From Bradyrhizobium symbiodeficiens (lineage in GTDB: Bacteria; Pseudomonadota; Alphaproteobacteria; Rhizobiales; Xanthobacteraceae): a stretch of DNA of 64,000 bases. Within the stretch, counting starts at the first letter, position 1, and each line of letters starts with the position of its first letter. The stretch is from positions 2,172,501 to 2,236,500 of the forward strand of contig NZ_CP029427.2 of NCBI RefSeq assembly GCF_002266465.3. The letters run 5' to 3'. The notes beneath the pieces are model-generated. The model saw only the letters and a list, made by a program, of their open reading frames with translations. It was not told the DNA's origin and searched no databases. A program made the position numbers and the translations under genes. Positions 15,843 to 23,985 of the stretch are shown here, piece by piece.

Positions 15843-17771
15843 TCAAGCCAGCTTGACCGTCTCGGCCTTGACGTCCTTGCCGAGCGCCTCGAACACCTTG
15901 GCGACGATGCCCTTGGCGTCGAGACCGGCGCGGCCGTACATCGCGGCCGGGGTGTCGTGGTCCTGGAACACGTCGGGCAGCACCATCGTGCGGAACCTGA
16001 CCATACCGGTGTCGAGCGCGCCCTGATCGGTCAGGTACTGCGCGACATGCGAGCCGAAGCCGCCGACCGAGCCTTCCTCGACCGTGATCAGCACGTCGTG
16101 GTCGCGGGCAAGTTTGAGCACCAGCTCGGTATCCAGCGGTTTCATGAAGCGTGCATCGGCGATGGTGGTCGACAGGCCGTGGGCTGCGAGCTCGTCGGCC
16201 GCCTTTTCGCATTCGGCGAGGCGCGTGCCGAAGGAAAGCAGGGCGATCTTGCTGCCCTGGCGGACCACGCGCCCCTTTCCGATCTCGAGCGGAATGCCGA
16301 CTTCCGGCATCTCGATGCCGCGGCCTTCGCCGCGCGGATAGCGCAGCGAGCTCGGACGGTCGTTGATGGCGACTTGGGTCGCCACCATGTGCACGAGCTC
16401 GGCTTCGTCCGCCGCCGCCATGATCACCATGTTCGGAAGGCAGCCGAGGTAGGCGTTGTCGAACGAGCCGGCATGGGTTGCGCCGTCGGCGCCGACGAGG
16501 CCGGCACGGTCGATGGCGAAGCGGACGGGCAGGCTCTGGATCGCGACGTCATGCACGATCTGGTCATAGCCGCGCTGCAGGAAGGTCGAGTAGATCGCGC
16601 AGAACGGCTTGTAGCCCTCGGTCGCAAGACCCGCGGCGAAGGTCACCGCGTGCTGTTCCGCGATGCCGACGTCGAAGGTGCGGTCGGGGAAGGCCTTGTT
16701 GAAGATGTCGACACCGGTGCCGGACGGCATCGCCGCGGTGATGGCGACGATCTTGTCGTCCTTCTCCGCTTCCTTGACGAGGCTCTGGCCGAACACGTTC
16801 TGGTAGGCCGGCGCGTTCGGCTTGGACTTGGCTTGCGTGCCGGTCGCGACGTCGAACTTGACCACGGCGTGGTACTTGTCGGCGGATGCTTCCGCCGGGC
16901 CGTAGCCCTTGCCCTTCTGTGTCACGACGTGGACCAGGATCGGGCCGGTCTCCATGTCGCGCACGTTCTTCAGCACGGGCAGCAGATGGTCGAGATTGTG
17001 GCCGTCGATCGGGCCGACGTAATAGAAGCCGAGTTCCTCGAACAGCGTGCCGCCGTCCATCATGAAGCCGCGGGAATATTCCTCGACGCGGTTGGCGCGG
17101 TTGGCGATGATCTTGGGCAGACGCTGGTTGATCTGCTTGGCGGCCTCTCGCAGCGTGCGATAGGTCTTGCCGGAGTAAAGGCGCGACAGATAGGCGCTCA
17201 TGGCGCCGACCGGCGGCGCGATCGACATGTCGTTGTCGTTGAGGATGACGATCAGGCGCGAGTTCATCGCACCGGCGTTGTTCATGGCTTCATAGGCCAT
17301 GCCCGCCGACATCGCGCCGTCACCGATGACCGCGATAACGTTGTTGTTGCCGCCGGCGAGGTCGCGTGCCACCGCCATGCCGAGGCCGGCGGAGATCGAG
17401 GTCGAGGAGTGCGCTGCGCCGAACGGATCGTAATCGCTCTCGCTGCGTTTGGTGAAGCCCGACAGGCCGCCGCCGGTACGCAGTGTACGGATGCGGTCGC
17501 GCCGGCCGGTGAGGATCTTGTGCGGATAGGCCTGATGGCCGACGTCCCAGATCAGCCGGTCGCGCGGCGTGTCGAAGACGTAATGGATCGCGGTGGTGAG
17601 CTCGACCACGCCGAGGCCCGCGCCGAAATGGCCGCCGGTCACCGAGACTGCATCGATGGTCTCCTGCCGCAGCTCGTCGGCGACCTGGCGAACCTGCTCG
17701 ATCTTGAGCTTGCGCAGGTCGTCCGGCGTCCGGATGGTGTCGAGAAGCGGCGTTTTACTATATGCGTTCAC
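15843..17771 (-). CDS. dxs: 1-deoxy-D-xylulose-5-phosphate synthase
   Basis: This is the first enzyme of the MEP isoprenoid pathway. It condenses pyruvate with glyceraldehyde 3-phosphate using thiamine diphosphate and magnesium. The 642-residue length fits the family. Visible motifs are His48 in Gly-Gly-His-Phe-Gly-Ala-Gly, Val-Gly-His79-Gln-Ala-Tyr-Pro-His-Lys, and the ThDP motif starting Gly-Asp-Gly (150-152) and ending with paired Asn near 164-165. The pyrimidine-activating Glu is in Gly-Ile-Ala-Glu-Gln-His. A C-terminal transketolase domain is also complete. I take the GTG at Val-Asn-Ala-Tyr-Ser-Lys-Thr, with GGAA before it; an in-frame TTG four codons upstream is possible. In photosynthetic or hopanoid-making bradyrhizobia Dxs feeds carotenoid, hopanoid and quinone synthesis. 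Confidence 0.95.
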   Translation of the reverse strand: MNAYSKTPLLDTIRTPDDLRKLKIEQVRQVADELRQETIDAVSVTGGHFGAGLGVVELTTAIHYVFDTPRDRLIWDVGHQAYPHKILTGRRDRIRTLRTGGGLSGFTKRSESDYDPFGAAHSSTSISAGLGMAVARDLAGGNNNVIAVIGDGAMSAGMAYEAMNNAGAMNSRLIVILNDNDMSIAPPVGAMSAYLSRLYSGKTYRTLREAAKQINQRLPKIIANRANRVEEYSRGFMMDGGTLFEELGFYYVGPIDGHNLDHLLPVLKNVRDMETGPILVHVVTQKGKGYGPAEASADKYHAVVKFDVATGTQAKSKPNAPAYQNVFGQSLVKEAEKDDKIVAITAAMPSGTGVDIFNKAFPDRTFDVGIAEQHAVTFAAGLATEGYKPFCAIYSTFLQRGYDQIVHDVAIQSLPVRFAIDRAGLVGADGATHAGSFDNAYLGCLPNMVIMAAADEAELVHMVATQVAINDRPSSLRYPRGEGRGIEMPEVGIPLEIGKGRVVRQGSKIALLSFGTRLAECEKAADELAAHGLSTTIADARFMKPLDTELVLKLARDHDVLITVEEGSVGGFGSHVAQYLTDQGALDTGMVRFRTMVLPDVFQDHDTPAAMYGRAGLDAKGIVAKVFEALGKDVKAETVKLA

Positions 17772-18378
17772 GGCGATTTCCAATTTGTCAGCGCCGGAAG
17801 GTCATTCCGGTGCGCGATGGGTTTGCACAATATCGGCGCAGCGCGAGTCCTCAAACCGTCGGAGCCACCTGCATGGGGCAAGGCCCCGTCTTCAAGCTTA
17901 GGTAAGCTTAAGTGCGCTCCGGTTCAGTCTCTGTGATCCCTGTCACTTAGATCGGCTTCGTCCGTCCCAGCCAATTTCATTAGCAGTTTGAAGCGCTTGT
18001 CGTCGGAATTCTCTGCCCACGCAAGGCTTGCAAAAAGCCACACTCCGCGCAGCTTTACACCAAAGCTTGGGCCAAAGCCAACCCGCAGGACCGATTAGGG
18101 GTATGCAGATGCAACCGGCGGGCCAGAGTGGTTAACCCAGGGCCGGGGCCAGGGGTTCCCGACTTGCCCGGTTCCTCGGCAGGATTTTCGCCTGAATGAG
18201 ACCCTTTTTGGTCCTGAGGGACCGATCTCCGCAATGGATGACATCGATCCGGCTGCACGGAACCGCGCTCCTCAGCGGATAGCGCCGTGCGATCGTGAAA
18301 TCAATGTGGGCGGCCACGCGCTCGTGATGAGGTTTCGCGAGACCAGCCAGAGGCTGGTTGGGAAAGCCTTGGTCTTCC
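17772..18378. other. 607-bp intergenic stretch between xseB and dxs
   Basis: No convincing gene is seen. Two AAGCTTA copies lie 10 bp apart near 17.89 kb. A hairpin ACCAGCC-AGA-GGCTGGT sits near 18.34 kb, just past the xseB stop, and may end that transcript, though it lacks a T-run. The dxs promoter must lie here, but I cannot point to clear -35/-10 boxes. Confidence 0.45.
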
Positions 18379-18630
18379 TTACTGCACGTCCAGCGGCGCA
18401 GTGCCGGTGGCTTGGCCGCTGGCATCGGTGGTGATCTTGTCGACGCGCGCCTCGGCCTGGCGCAGCAATTCCTCGCAGCGGCGCTTCAGCGCTTCGCCAC
18501 GTTCGTAGATCGTCACGGATTCCTCGAGCGGCACCTTGCCGTCCTCGAGTCGCTTCACGATCGTTTCGAGTTCCTCGATCGCGCGCTCGAAGGTGAGCCT
18601 GGAGACGTCGACTTGGGTATTTTCGGCCAT
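18379..18630 (-). CDS. xseB: exodeoxyribonuclease VII small subunit
   Basis: The 83-residue helical protein is the small subunit of exonuclease VII, which pairs in several copies with the large subunit XseA to degrade single-stranded DNA. The family core is plain: Thr-Phe-Glu-Arg-Ala-Ile-Glu-Glu-Leu-Glu-Thr-Ile-Val near the start, then Leu-Glu-Asp-Gly-Lys-Val-Pro-Leu-Glu-Glu-Ser, then Tyr-Glu-Arg-Gly-Glu-Ala-Leu. The start Met-Ala-Glu-Asn-Thr is preferred over an ATG twelve codons upstream, which would add non-conserved residues. xseA is not in the window. xseB lies between dxs and the deacetylase gene, and the xseB-dxs neighbourhood is common in proteobacteria. Confidence 0.92.
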   Translation of the reverse strand: MAENTQVDVSRLTFERAIEELETIVKRLEDGKVPLEESVTIYERGEALKRRCEELLRQAEARVDKITTDASGQATGTAPLDVQ

Positions 18631-18703
18631 ATCCGTTTCCGATTGCCCGATTCGCTGCTCTTGCAAAACAGCAGAGTTTTGCGGGCGTAATGTGGCGGGT
18701 GCG

Positions 18704-19633
18704 TCACGCGCCCATCAGGGCGCCGACATGCGCCGTAACAGATTCTTTCAGTCCTTGCAGGTCATAGCCGCCTTCGAGCACCGAAACAACGCGGCCCCCC
18801 GCGGTCTTGTCGGCGAGATCCATCAGCTTGCGCGTCACCCAGGCATAATCCTCCGCGCGCAAATTCAGCGAGGCCAGCGGATCGCGGTAATGCGCATCGA
18901 AGCCGGCGGAGATGACGAGTAGCTCCGGGCTGAATTTTTCGAGCTGCGGCAGGATCAGATTCTCGAACGCGGAACGGAATTCAGGCCCGCCATCCTCGGA
19001 AGCGAGCGGCGCGTTGACGATGGTGTCGTGGTCGCCGCGCTCGCCGGTCGCACCGGTGCCCGGAAACAGCGGCATCTGGTGCGTCGAGCAGTACATCACG
19101 GTCGGGTCCGACCAGAAGATGTCCTGCGTGCCGTTGCCGTGATGCACGTCGAAATCGACGATGGCAGCGCGCTTGATGCCGTATTTGCGCTGCGCATGGC
19201 GCGCGGCGATGGCGACATTGTCGAAGAAGCAGAAGCCCATCGGCTTGCCGATCTCGGCGTGATGGCCGGGCGGGCGCACCGCGACGAAGGCATTGCGATG
19301 CTCGCCATTCATCACTGCTTCGGTGGCAGCCACGGCGCCGCCGACACCGCGCATCACCGCTTCCCATGTGCCCGGCGACATCGAGGTGTCGCCGTCGATA
19401 TAGACGAGGCCGCTGCTCGGCGCGATGTGGCGCAGCTCGGTGACGTAGTGCTCGTTGTGGCACAGCGTGACGAGATCGAGATCGCCCTCAGGCGCCTGGT
19501 CGCGCACCAGAAACTGGAAGCGCTCATGCGACAGCGCTTCCTCGACCGCGCGCAGGCGATCCGGCCTTTCAGGGTGTCCCGGCGGCGTGACATGGTCGAG
19601 GCAGGCCTTGTGGGAAAGGAGAAGCGTGCTCAT
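18704..19633 (-). CDS. histone deacetylase superfamily protein (HdaH/acetylpolyamine amidohydrolase type)
   Basis: The 309-residue zinc hydrolase of the arginase/deacetylase fold probably removes acetyl groups from lysine or polyamine substrates in the cytoplasm. The tandem catalytic histidines are His124-His125 in Arg-Pro-Pro-Gly-His-His-Ala-Glu. The zinc ligands Asp162 and His164 lie in Asp-Phe-Asp-Val-His-His-Gly-Asn-Gly-Thr. A third ligand Asp follows in Ser-Ala-Gly-Phe-Asp-Ala-His. The C-terminal Glu-Gly-Gly-Tyr-Asp loop is also present. The sequence is of the bacterial class II HDAC-like group. The ATG at Met-Ser-Thr-Leu-Leu is chosen because upstream residues are not conserved. A FixK2-like box lies 123 bp upstream. 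The natural substrate is unknown. Confidence 0.88.
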   Translation of the reverse strand: MSTLLLSHKACLDHVTPPGHPERPDRLRAVEEALSHERFQFLVRDQAPEGDLDLVTLCHNEHYVTELRHIAPSSGLVYIDGDTSMSPGTWEAVMRGVGGAVAATEAVMNGEHRNAFVAVRPPGHHAEIGKPMGFCFFDNVAIAARHAQRKYGIKRAAIVDFDVHHGNGTQDIFWSDPTVMYCSTHQMPLFPGTGATGERGDHDTIVNAPLASEDGGPEFRSAFENLILPQLEKFSPELLVISAGFDAHYRDPLASLNLRAEDYAWVTRKLMDLADKTAGGRVVSVLEGGYDLQGLKESVTAHVGALMGA

Positions 19634-19756
19634 CAGGTCGGCCTCATGGATGCGGGCTTTCGACGTCGCTTGGCGCATCCGGCGCCAAAACGCAATGCAA
19701 AACCCAATCTATGCGCTTGAACGGGAATGGCAAAGGGTCGTCCCGTTCCGGCCCGT

Positions 19757-19770
19757 TTGATCCGGATCAA
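19757..19770. promoter_or_regulatory. FixK2/FNR-like box between the nucleotidase and deacetylase genes
   Basis: TTGATCCGGATCAA is a perfect 14-bp palindrome with the TTGAT-N4-ATCAA form of the FNR/FixK2 site. It overlaps the stop codon of the nucleotidase gene and lies 123 bp upstream of the deacetylase start on the minus strand. No clear -10 hexamer was found at the class II distance, so activity is uncertain despite the perfect match. Confidence 0.55.
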
Positions 19771-21428
19771 TTCACGCGCAGGATGCGGCTCAGCGGCAGC
19801 GGTCCGATCGGTCCGTGCGCCCGGAAGAACGCGAACAGCGCGTCCGCGTCGTAGCCGCCATATTGCGGCGCCGTGCCTTGTTTGGCGACGGTAAAACCAT
19901 CGCCGCCGACCGCGAGGTAATCGTTGAGGGTGACACGATAGCCGCTGGCCTGCTCGATCGGCCTGCCGTTGAGCGTCATCCTGTCGGCCATCACGCGCTC
20001 GCCGAATGGCTTCGACGCATCCCAGGCATAGCTGAACCCGTTCGACACCTGCAGGATCCGCGGTCGCTTCGGGTCCAGCCATTGCTGCTCGAGCATGTCC
20101 TTGAGCTGGCTGCCCGTCAGCGTCATCGTCACGAGGCGGTTGCGGAACGGCTGGCTGGCGAAAACATCGCCGAAGGTGATCGCGCCGTTCTCCTTCGGGA
20201 CGATGTCGGTGCGGATGCCACCGGGATTGGTGAGCGCGATGACAGCGCTGCCATCCTGGGCCGCCCTGGTCGCGGCAAGCTGCGCGTCCGCGATGACGTC
20301 GCCGAGCGCGCTTTCGCCGGCCTCGTTCGGCACGCGCGACAGCGTCTGCGTCACCGATCCGGCCGGCCGGTTGGCGATCGGCGCCGACAGCCTGTCATAG
20401 GCCTCGATCAGCGCGGTCTGCTCGGCGTCCTTGGCCAGCGAGGCATTGGCGACGATGACGTTCTCGGCTTTGGCGCTGACGATGTCGCGGGTGACAGGAT
20501 CGAGCTTGAGATCGATCGCGGTGACCAGCGTGCCGTATTTGTCGCCACTGGTGACGAGCCGCCCGTCGATGTCGCAGACGTAGGCGCGGTGGGTGTGGCC
20601 GCTGACGACGACGTCGACGGCGCGGTCGAATTTCTTGACGATGTCGACGATCGGCCCGGTAATGGCAGGGCATTCATTGTAGTCGCCAGCGGGCTCGCCG
20701 CCCTGGTGGATCAGCACCACGATCGCCTCGACGCCGCGCGCCTTCAGCTGCGGTACCAGCGCGTTCACCGTCGCGGCTTCGTCGCGGAATTCGAGCCCGG
20801 CGATGCCCGACGGCGAGACGATGCCCGCGGTCTCCTTCAAGGTCAGCCCGATGAAGGCGACGGGGATGCCATCAAATTCCCTGATCTCGTAGGGCGGCAG
20901 CACGCTGTTGCCCGTCGCGGTCTCGACGGTGGACGCGGCCAGATAGCGGAATTTGGCGCCCGTGAACGGATGCGGCCCCTGGCAGCCGTCGACCGGATGA
21001 CAGCCGCCGTTCTGCATCCTGAGCAGCTCGGTCTTGCCCTCGTCGAATTCGTGATTGCCGACCGAGCTGATCGCAAGCCCCATCAGCGAAAGCGCTTCGA
21101 CGGAAGGCTCGTCGTGAAACATCGCCGACAGGAACGGGCTCGCGCCGATCAGATCGCCGGCCGCGACGAAGATCGTGTTCCTGTGTCCCTCGCGCAATTG
21201 CTTGACCAGCGTCGCCATGTATTCGGCGCCGCCGGCGGCAACCATCACCTTCCTGGCTCCGTCCTCGGGATCGGCGATGCGGATGCCGCCCGGCGGCGGG
21301 CGCAGATTGCCGTGAAAATCGTTGATGGCAAGGATGCGCAGCTCGACCGGCGCGGCGGTTTGGGCCGAGGCGGGGAGGGCTGAGGTCAGCGCGAGTGCGG
21401 CAAGGATCGATCGAAAGGCGTATCGCAT
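19767..21428 (-). CDS. secreted 5'-nucleotidase / UshA-like metallophosphatase
   Basis: This is a 553-residue periplasmic enzyme with a signal peptide (hydrophobic 7-20, cleavage near Ala-Ser-Ala at 20-22). The N-terminal calcineurin-like domain shows Asp37-Phe-His39 in Asn-Asp-Phe-His-Gly-Asn, Gly-Asp92-Leu, Gly-Asn125-His126-Glu-Phe-Asp, and Gly-His-Thr-His, which bind two metals. The C-terminal 5'-nucleotidase domain holds Asn-Pro-Gly-Gly-Ile-Arg and the base-stacking Asn-Gly-Phe-Ser-Tyr-Ala-Trp segment. It should release phosphate and nucleosides from extracellular nucleotides or related esters. Two Cys near residues 143-149 may form a disulfide. The next gene downstream is the deacetylase, but the gap and the FixK2-like box suggest separate expression. 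Confidence 0.9.
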   Translation of the reverse strand: MRYAFRSILAALALTSALPASAQTAAPVELRILAINDFHGNLRPPPGGIRIADPEDGARKVMVAAGGAEYMATLVKQLREGHRNTIFVAAGDLIGASPFLSAMFHDEPSVEALSLMGLAISSVGNHEFDEGKTELLRMQNGGCHPVDGCQGPHPFTGAKFRYLAASTVETATGNSVLPPYEIREFDGIPVAFIGLTLKETAGIVSPSGIAGLEFRDEAATVNALVPQLKARGVEAIVVLIHQGGEPAGDYNECPAITGPIVDIVKKFDRAVDVVVSGHTHRAYVCDIDGRLVTSGDKYGTLVTAIDLKLDPVTRDIVSAKAENVIVANASLAKDAEQTALIEAYDRLSAPIANRPAGSVTQTLSRVPNEAGESALGDVIADAQLAATRAAQDGSAVIALTNPGGIRTDIVPKENGAITFGDVFASQPFRNRLVTMTLTGSQLKDMLEQQWLDPKRPRILQVSNGFSYAWDASKPFGERVMADRMTLNGRPIEQASGYRVTLNDYLAVGGDGFTVAKQGTAPQYGGYDADALFAFFRAHGPIGPLPLSRILRVN

Positions 21429-21509
21429 GGAACCAGATTAGTCGGTCCGCGCGAAGATTTCACGAAGGTTCTCGCCGTCAATCCGGGGCGACGCGTAGCG
21501 TCGAGTATC

Positions 21510-21600
21510 GTAGGGTGGGCAAAGCGGAGCGTGCCCACCATCTGACCGTAATCGAAGTAAAGTCGTGGGCACGGCGCAAATGCGCCTTTGCCCACCCTAC
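21510..21600. repeat. inverted repeat, GTAGGGTGGGC type
   Basis: GTAGGGTGGGCAAAG at 21510-21524 is the exact reverse complement of CTTTGCCCACCCTAC at 21586-21600, with a second inner pair around CGTGCCCAC and GTGGGCACG. A relative with GGTAGGGTGGGTTA arms lies near 39.3 kb. These look like dispersed intergenic palindromes between the nucleotidase and crotonase genes. Confidence 0.8.
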
Positions 21601-21639
21601 GAGACCGGTCTCGCGAAGACGGTTCTCACTGTCTCACCC

Positions 21640-22398
21640 CTACCGCTTCTTCCGGCTCGCGAACGCGTTGAATGCCGCCACCGCTTCGTCCGACTTCAGC
21701 CGCTCGCCGAACAGATGGCCTTCCTGGTCGATGCGGCGGGTGAGTTCTTCGGCCGGCGCGCGCAGCAATTTGCGGGAGGTTGCGACCGCCTCGGCGGGCA
21801 GCCGGCAGATATCGCGCGCCACCTTGCGCGCCTCGACCTCGGTATGTCCCGGCGATACCACGGTGTTGACGAAGCCTGCCGCGTGCGCCTCCGCGGCGGA
21901 GAAAGTCCGCCCCATCACCAGCATCGCGAAGGCGCGCTGATATCCCATCGTGTTCGGCATCAGGAGGCTGGCGGCGCCGACCGGCACCAGCCCGAGATGG
22001 ATGTAGGGCGCGGAGAAGGTCGCAGCGTTCGAAGCCAGCACGTAGTCGCAGTGGAACAGCATCACGGTGCCCATTCCGATCGAGGCGCCGTCGACGGCGG
22101 CGATGATCGGCTTGACGTTGAGGGCGAGCGAATAGAGAAACTTGGCGCCCTCCGACAGCGTCTCGGGGCGCGCGGTGTCGGCGTGCAAGAAATCGTCGAT
22201 GTCGTCGCCAGCGGTGAACACGCCGGAGCCGCCGGTGATGATCATGCAGCGGATGTCGGGGTTGTTCTGCGCGGTGTCGATCGCGCGGCTCATTTCCCGA
22301 TACATGTCCTGGGTGATGGCGTTCTTCTTGCCCGGCCGGCGCAAGTTGATCACGCGCGTTCCGCGTTCCTCGGTGAGGACGACGTTGCCGTTCGGCAT
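21640..22398 (-). CDS. enoyl-CoA hydratase/isomerase (crotonase) family protein
   Basis: The 252-residue protein has the crotonase fold, with the oxyanion-hole segments Phe-Thr-Ala-Gly-Asp-Asp-Ile (61-67) and Gly-Ala-Ser-Ile-Gly-Met-Gly (104-110). The two glutamates of classical enoyl-CoA hydratase appear to be missing: the equivalents are Val and Tyr. The Pro-Glu-Ala-Gly loop of enoyl-CoA isomerases is replaced by Pro-Val-Gly-Ala. It may therefore catalyse another reaction, such as isomerisation, a hydrolase or dehalogenase step, or none. The ATG is supported by AGGGGG about 9 bases upstream. It stands apart from fatty-acid genes; a divergent MFS transporter follows. Confidence 0.82.
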   Translation of the reverse strand: MPNGNVVLTEERGTRVINLRRPGKKNAITQDMYREMSRAIDTAQNNPDIRCMIITGGSGVFTAGDDIDDFLHADTARPETLSEGAKFLYSLALNVKPIIAAVDGASIGMGTVMLFHCDYVLASNAATFSAPYIHLGLVPVGAASLLMPNTMGYQRAFAMLVMGRTFSAAEAHAAGFVNTVVSPGHTEVEARKVARDICRLPAEAVATSRKLLRAPAEELTRRIDQEGHLFGERLKSDEAVAAFNAFASRKKR

Positions 22399-22625
22399 GA
22401 GAACCCCCTGCGCCCGCCGCGACGCTTCTCGCGAGACTTGCAAGCATCAGCCTACATCATCCCGCAGGCGTGCCAATGCGCTGGGCTCAACCTTTTCGTC
22501 GTCGAATTCCGGGAGGGCCGGCGCGTGGCCACGCGCCGCAACAAATGGCTACAATGTTTTATTTGAAAAATCTATGGTTGTGGTGCACGATCCCGCGTGG
22601 GTCCATTTGGCCGGTTGCCCGATTG

Positions 22626-23879
22626 ATGAGTGCTGCAGCCAGCGTCGACGAATCCTCGCTGCACTACCGCGGCTGGCGCGTCGTGCTGGCCTGTTTCCTG
22701 ATGGCCTTCTTCATGTTCGGCTTCGGCCTGTACGGCCAGGGCGTTTATCTCGCCGAGCTGCAGCGCGCCCATGGCTGGCCGGGCACGCTGGTCTCCGCGG
22801 CCAGCACGTTCTCGTTCCTCCTGACCTCCGTCCTCGTCATCTTCACCGACGATCTGCTCGCGCGAATCGGCTTGCGGTCGCTGATCCTGTGCGGCCTGGC
22901 GGCGCTCGGCGTCTCGACGGTGCTGCTGGCGCTGATGCAGACGCCCTGGCAGCTGTATCTCGCCTATGCGCTGATGTCGGTCGGCTGGACCGGCATGGGC
23001 ACGGTGGTGATCGCGACGGTGCTGAACTCCTGGTTCGAGCGCCGGCGCGGGCTCGCCCTCAGCCTCGCCTTCAACGGCGCGACCTGCGGCGGCATCATCC
23101 TCGTTCCGCTGCTGCTGTCGCTGACCGACAGCATCGGCTTTCGCGCCGCCATGCTTGCGACCACTACCGCGATGATAGTGCTGGTGCTGCCTGTCGTCGT
23201 GATCTTCATGGGCTGGCCCGCCGGGATGTCGCCGGCATCGGTCGGACGCCCCTCCGGCGGCAGCGCGCCCGCGCCAAGCCATTCCCGCAAGACGCTGCTC
23301 GCCAACGCGGCGTTCTGGACCATGGTGCTGCCGATCGCGATCGCGGTTCTGGCGCAGATGGGGTTCATCGTTCACCAGGTGAGCTTTCTCGAGCCGCTGA
23401 TCGGGCGCTCCGCCGCAGGGTTCGCGGTCACCATCATGGCGGGGATGGCGGTGGTCGGCCGCCTGTCGCTCGGCCTGTTCGTCGACCGGCTCGATCCCAG
23501 GCTCGCCTGTGCGGCGTCGATGACGAGCCAGGCGGCCGCGCTGTTCGTTCTCGTGCAGAGCGAGAGTCCGACGGTGCTGCTGGTGTGCTGCGCCGTCTAC
23601 GGCTTCTCGATCGGCAACATGATCACGTTTCCGCCCTTGATCATCCAGCGCGAGATCGGCGCAGGCGCCTTCGCCGCCGCAATGGGATTGGGCACCTCGA
23701 TCAGCGGACTCGTCAGCGCCTTCGGTCCCGGTATCGTCGGGCTCGTGCAGAGCTTGACGGGCAATTACACCACGGCTTTCGCGATGTGCGTCTTGCTGGA
23801 CCTAGTGGCGGCGGGAATCGTGCTGTGGCGGCCTGGGAGAAGGGCGGAGCGCTCGCGCGAAGGTGTGTCGATCAGCTGA
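22626..23879 (+). CDS. MFS transporter (monocarboxylate/OFA-like)
   Basis: This 417-residue permease has about twelve membrane segments and a central hydrophilic loop near residues 205-225. The Arg-Gly-Leu-Ala-Leu-Ser-Leu-Ala-Phe-Asn-Gly segment in the fifth helix region and the absence of a clear sugar-porter signature suggest the organic-acid (MCT/OFA) side of the superfamily. I take the ATG that gives Met-Ser-Ala-Ala-Ala-Ser followed by a short cytoplasmic tail and the first helix. The longer in-frame extension has no ribosome site and would add a non-membrane leader. Neighbours are a divergent crotonase and a convergent acyl-CoA dehydrogenase, so a carboxylate substrate is plausible but unproven. 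Confidence 0.8.
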   Translation: MSAAASVDESSLHYRGWRVVLACFLMAFFMFGFGLYGQGVYLAELQRAHGWPGTLVSAASTFSFLLTSVLVIFTDDLLARIGLRSLILCGLAALGVSTVLLALMQTPWQLYLAYALMSVGWTGMGTVVIATVLNSWFERRRGLALSLAFNGATCGGIILVPLLLSLTDSIGFRAAMLATTTAMIVLVLPVVVIFMGWPAGMSPASVGRPSGGSAPAPSHSRKTLLANAAFWTMVLPIAIAVLAQMGFIVHQVSFLEPLIGRSAAGFAVTIMAGMAVVGRLSLGLFVDRLDPRLACAASMTSQAAALFVLVQSESPTVLLVCCAVYGFSIGNMITFPPLIIQREIGAGAFAAAMGLGTSISGLVSAFGPGIVGLVQSLTGNYTTAFAMCVLLDLVAAGIVLWRPGRRAERSREGVSIS

Positions 23880-23985
23880 GAGAGGCTGGAGCGCGCGCAA
23901 CAATCTTGATGTCGTCCCGGCCCCCGTGCGCAATTGCACACTAGGCCGGGAGGACAGCGAGTCTGCGGCTGGCGGGGCGCTCAAC

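Noticed and set aside
15660..17936. 758-codon frame antisense to dxs
   Set aside because: It is a by-product of G/C-rich third positions opposite a highly conserved gene; it has no domain and no ribosome site.
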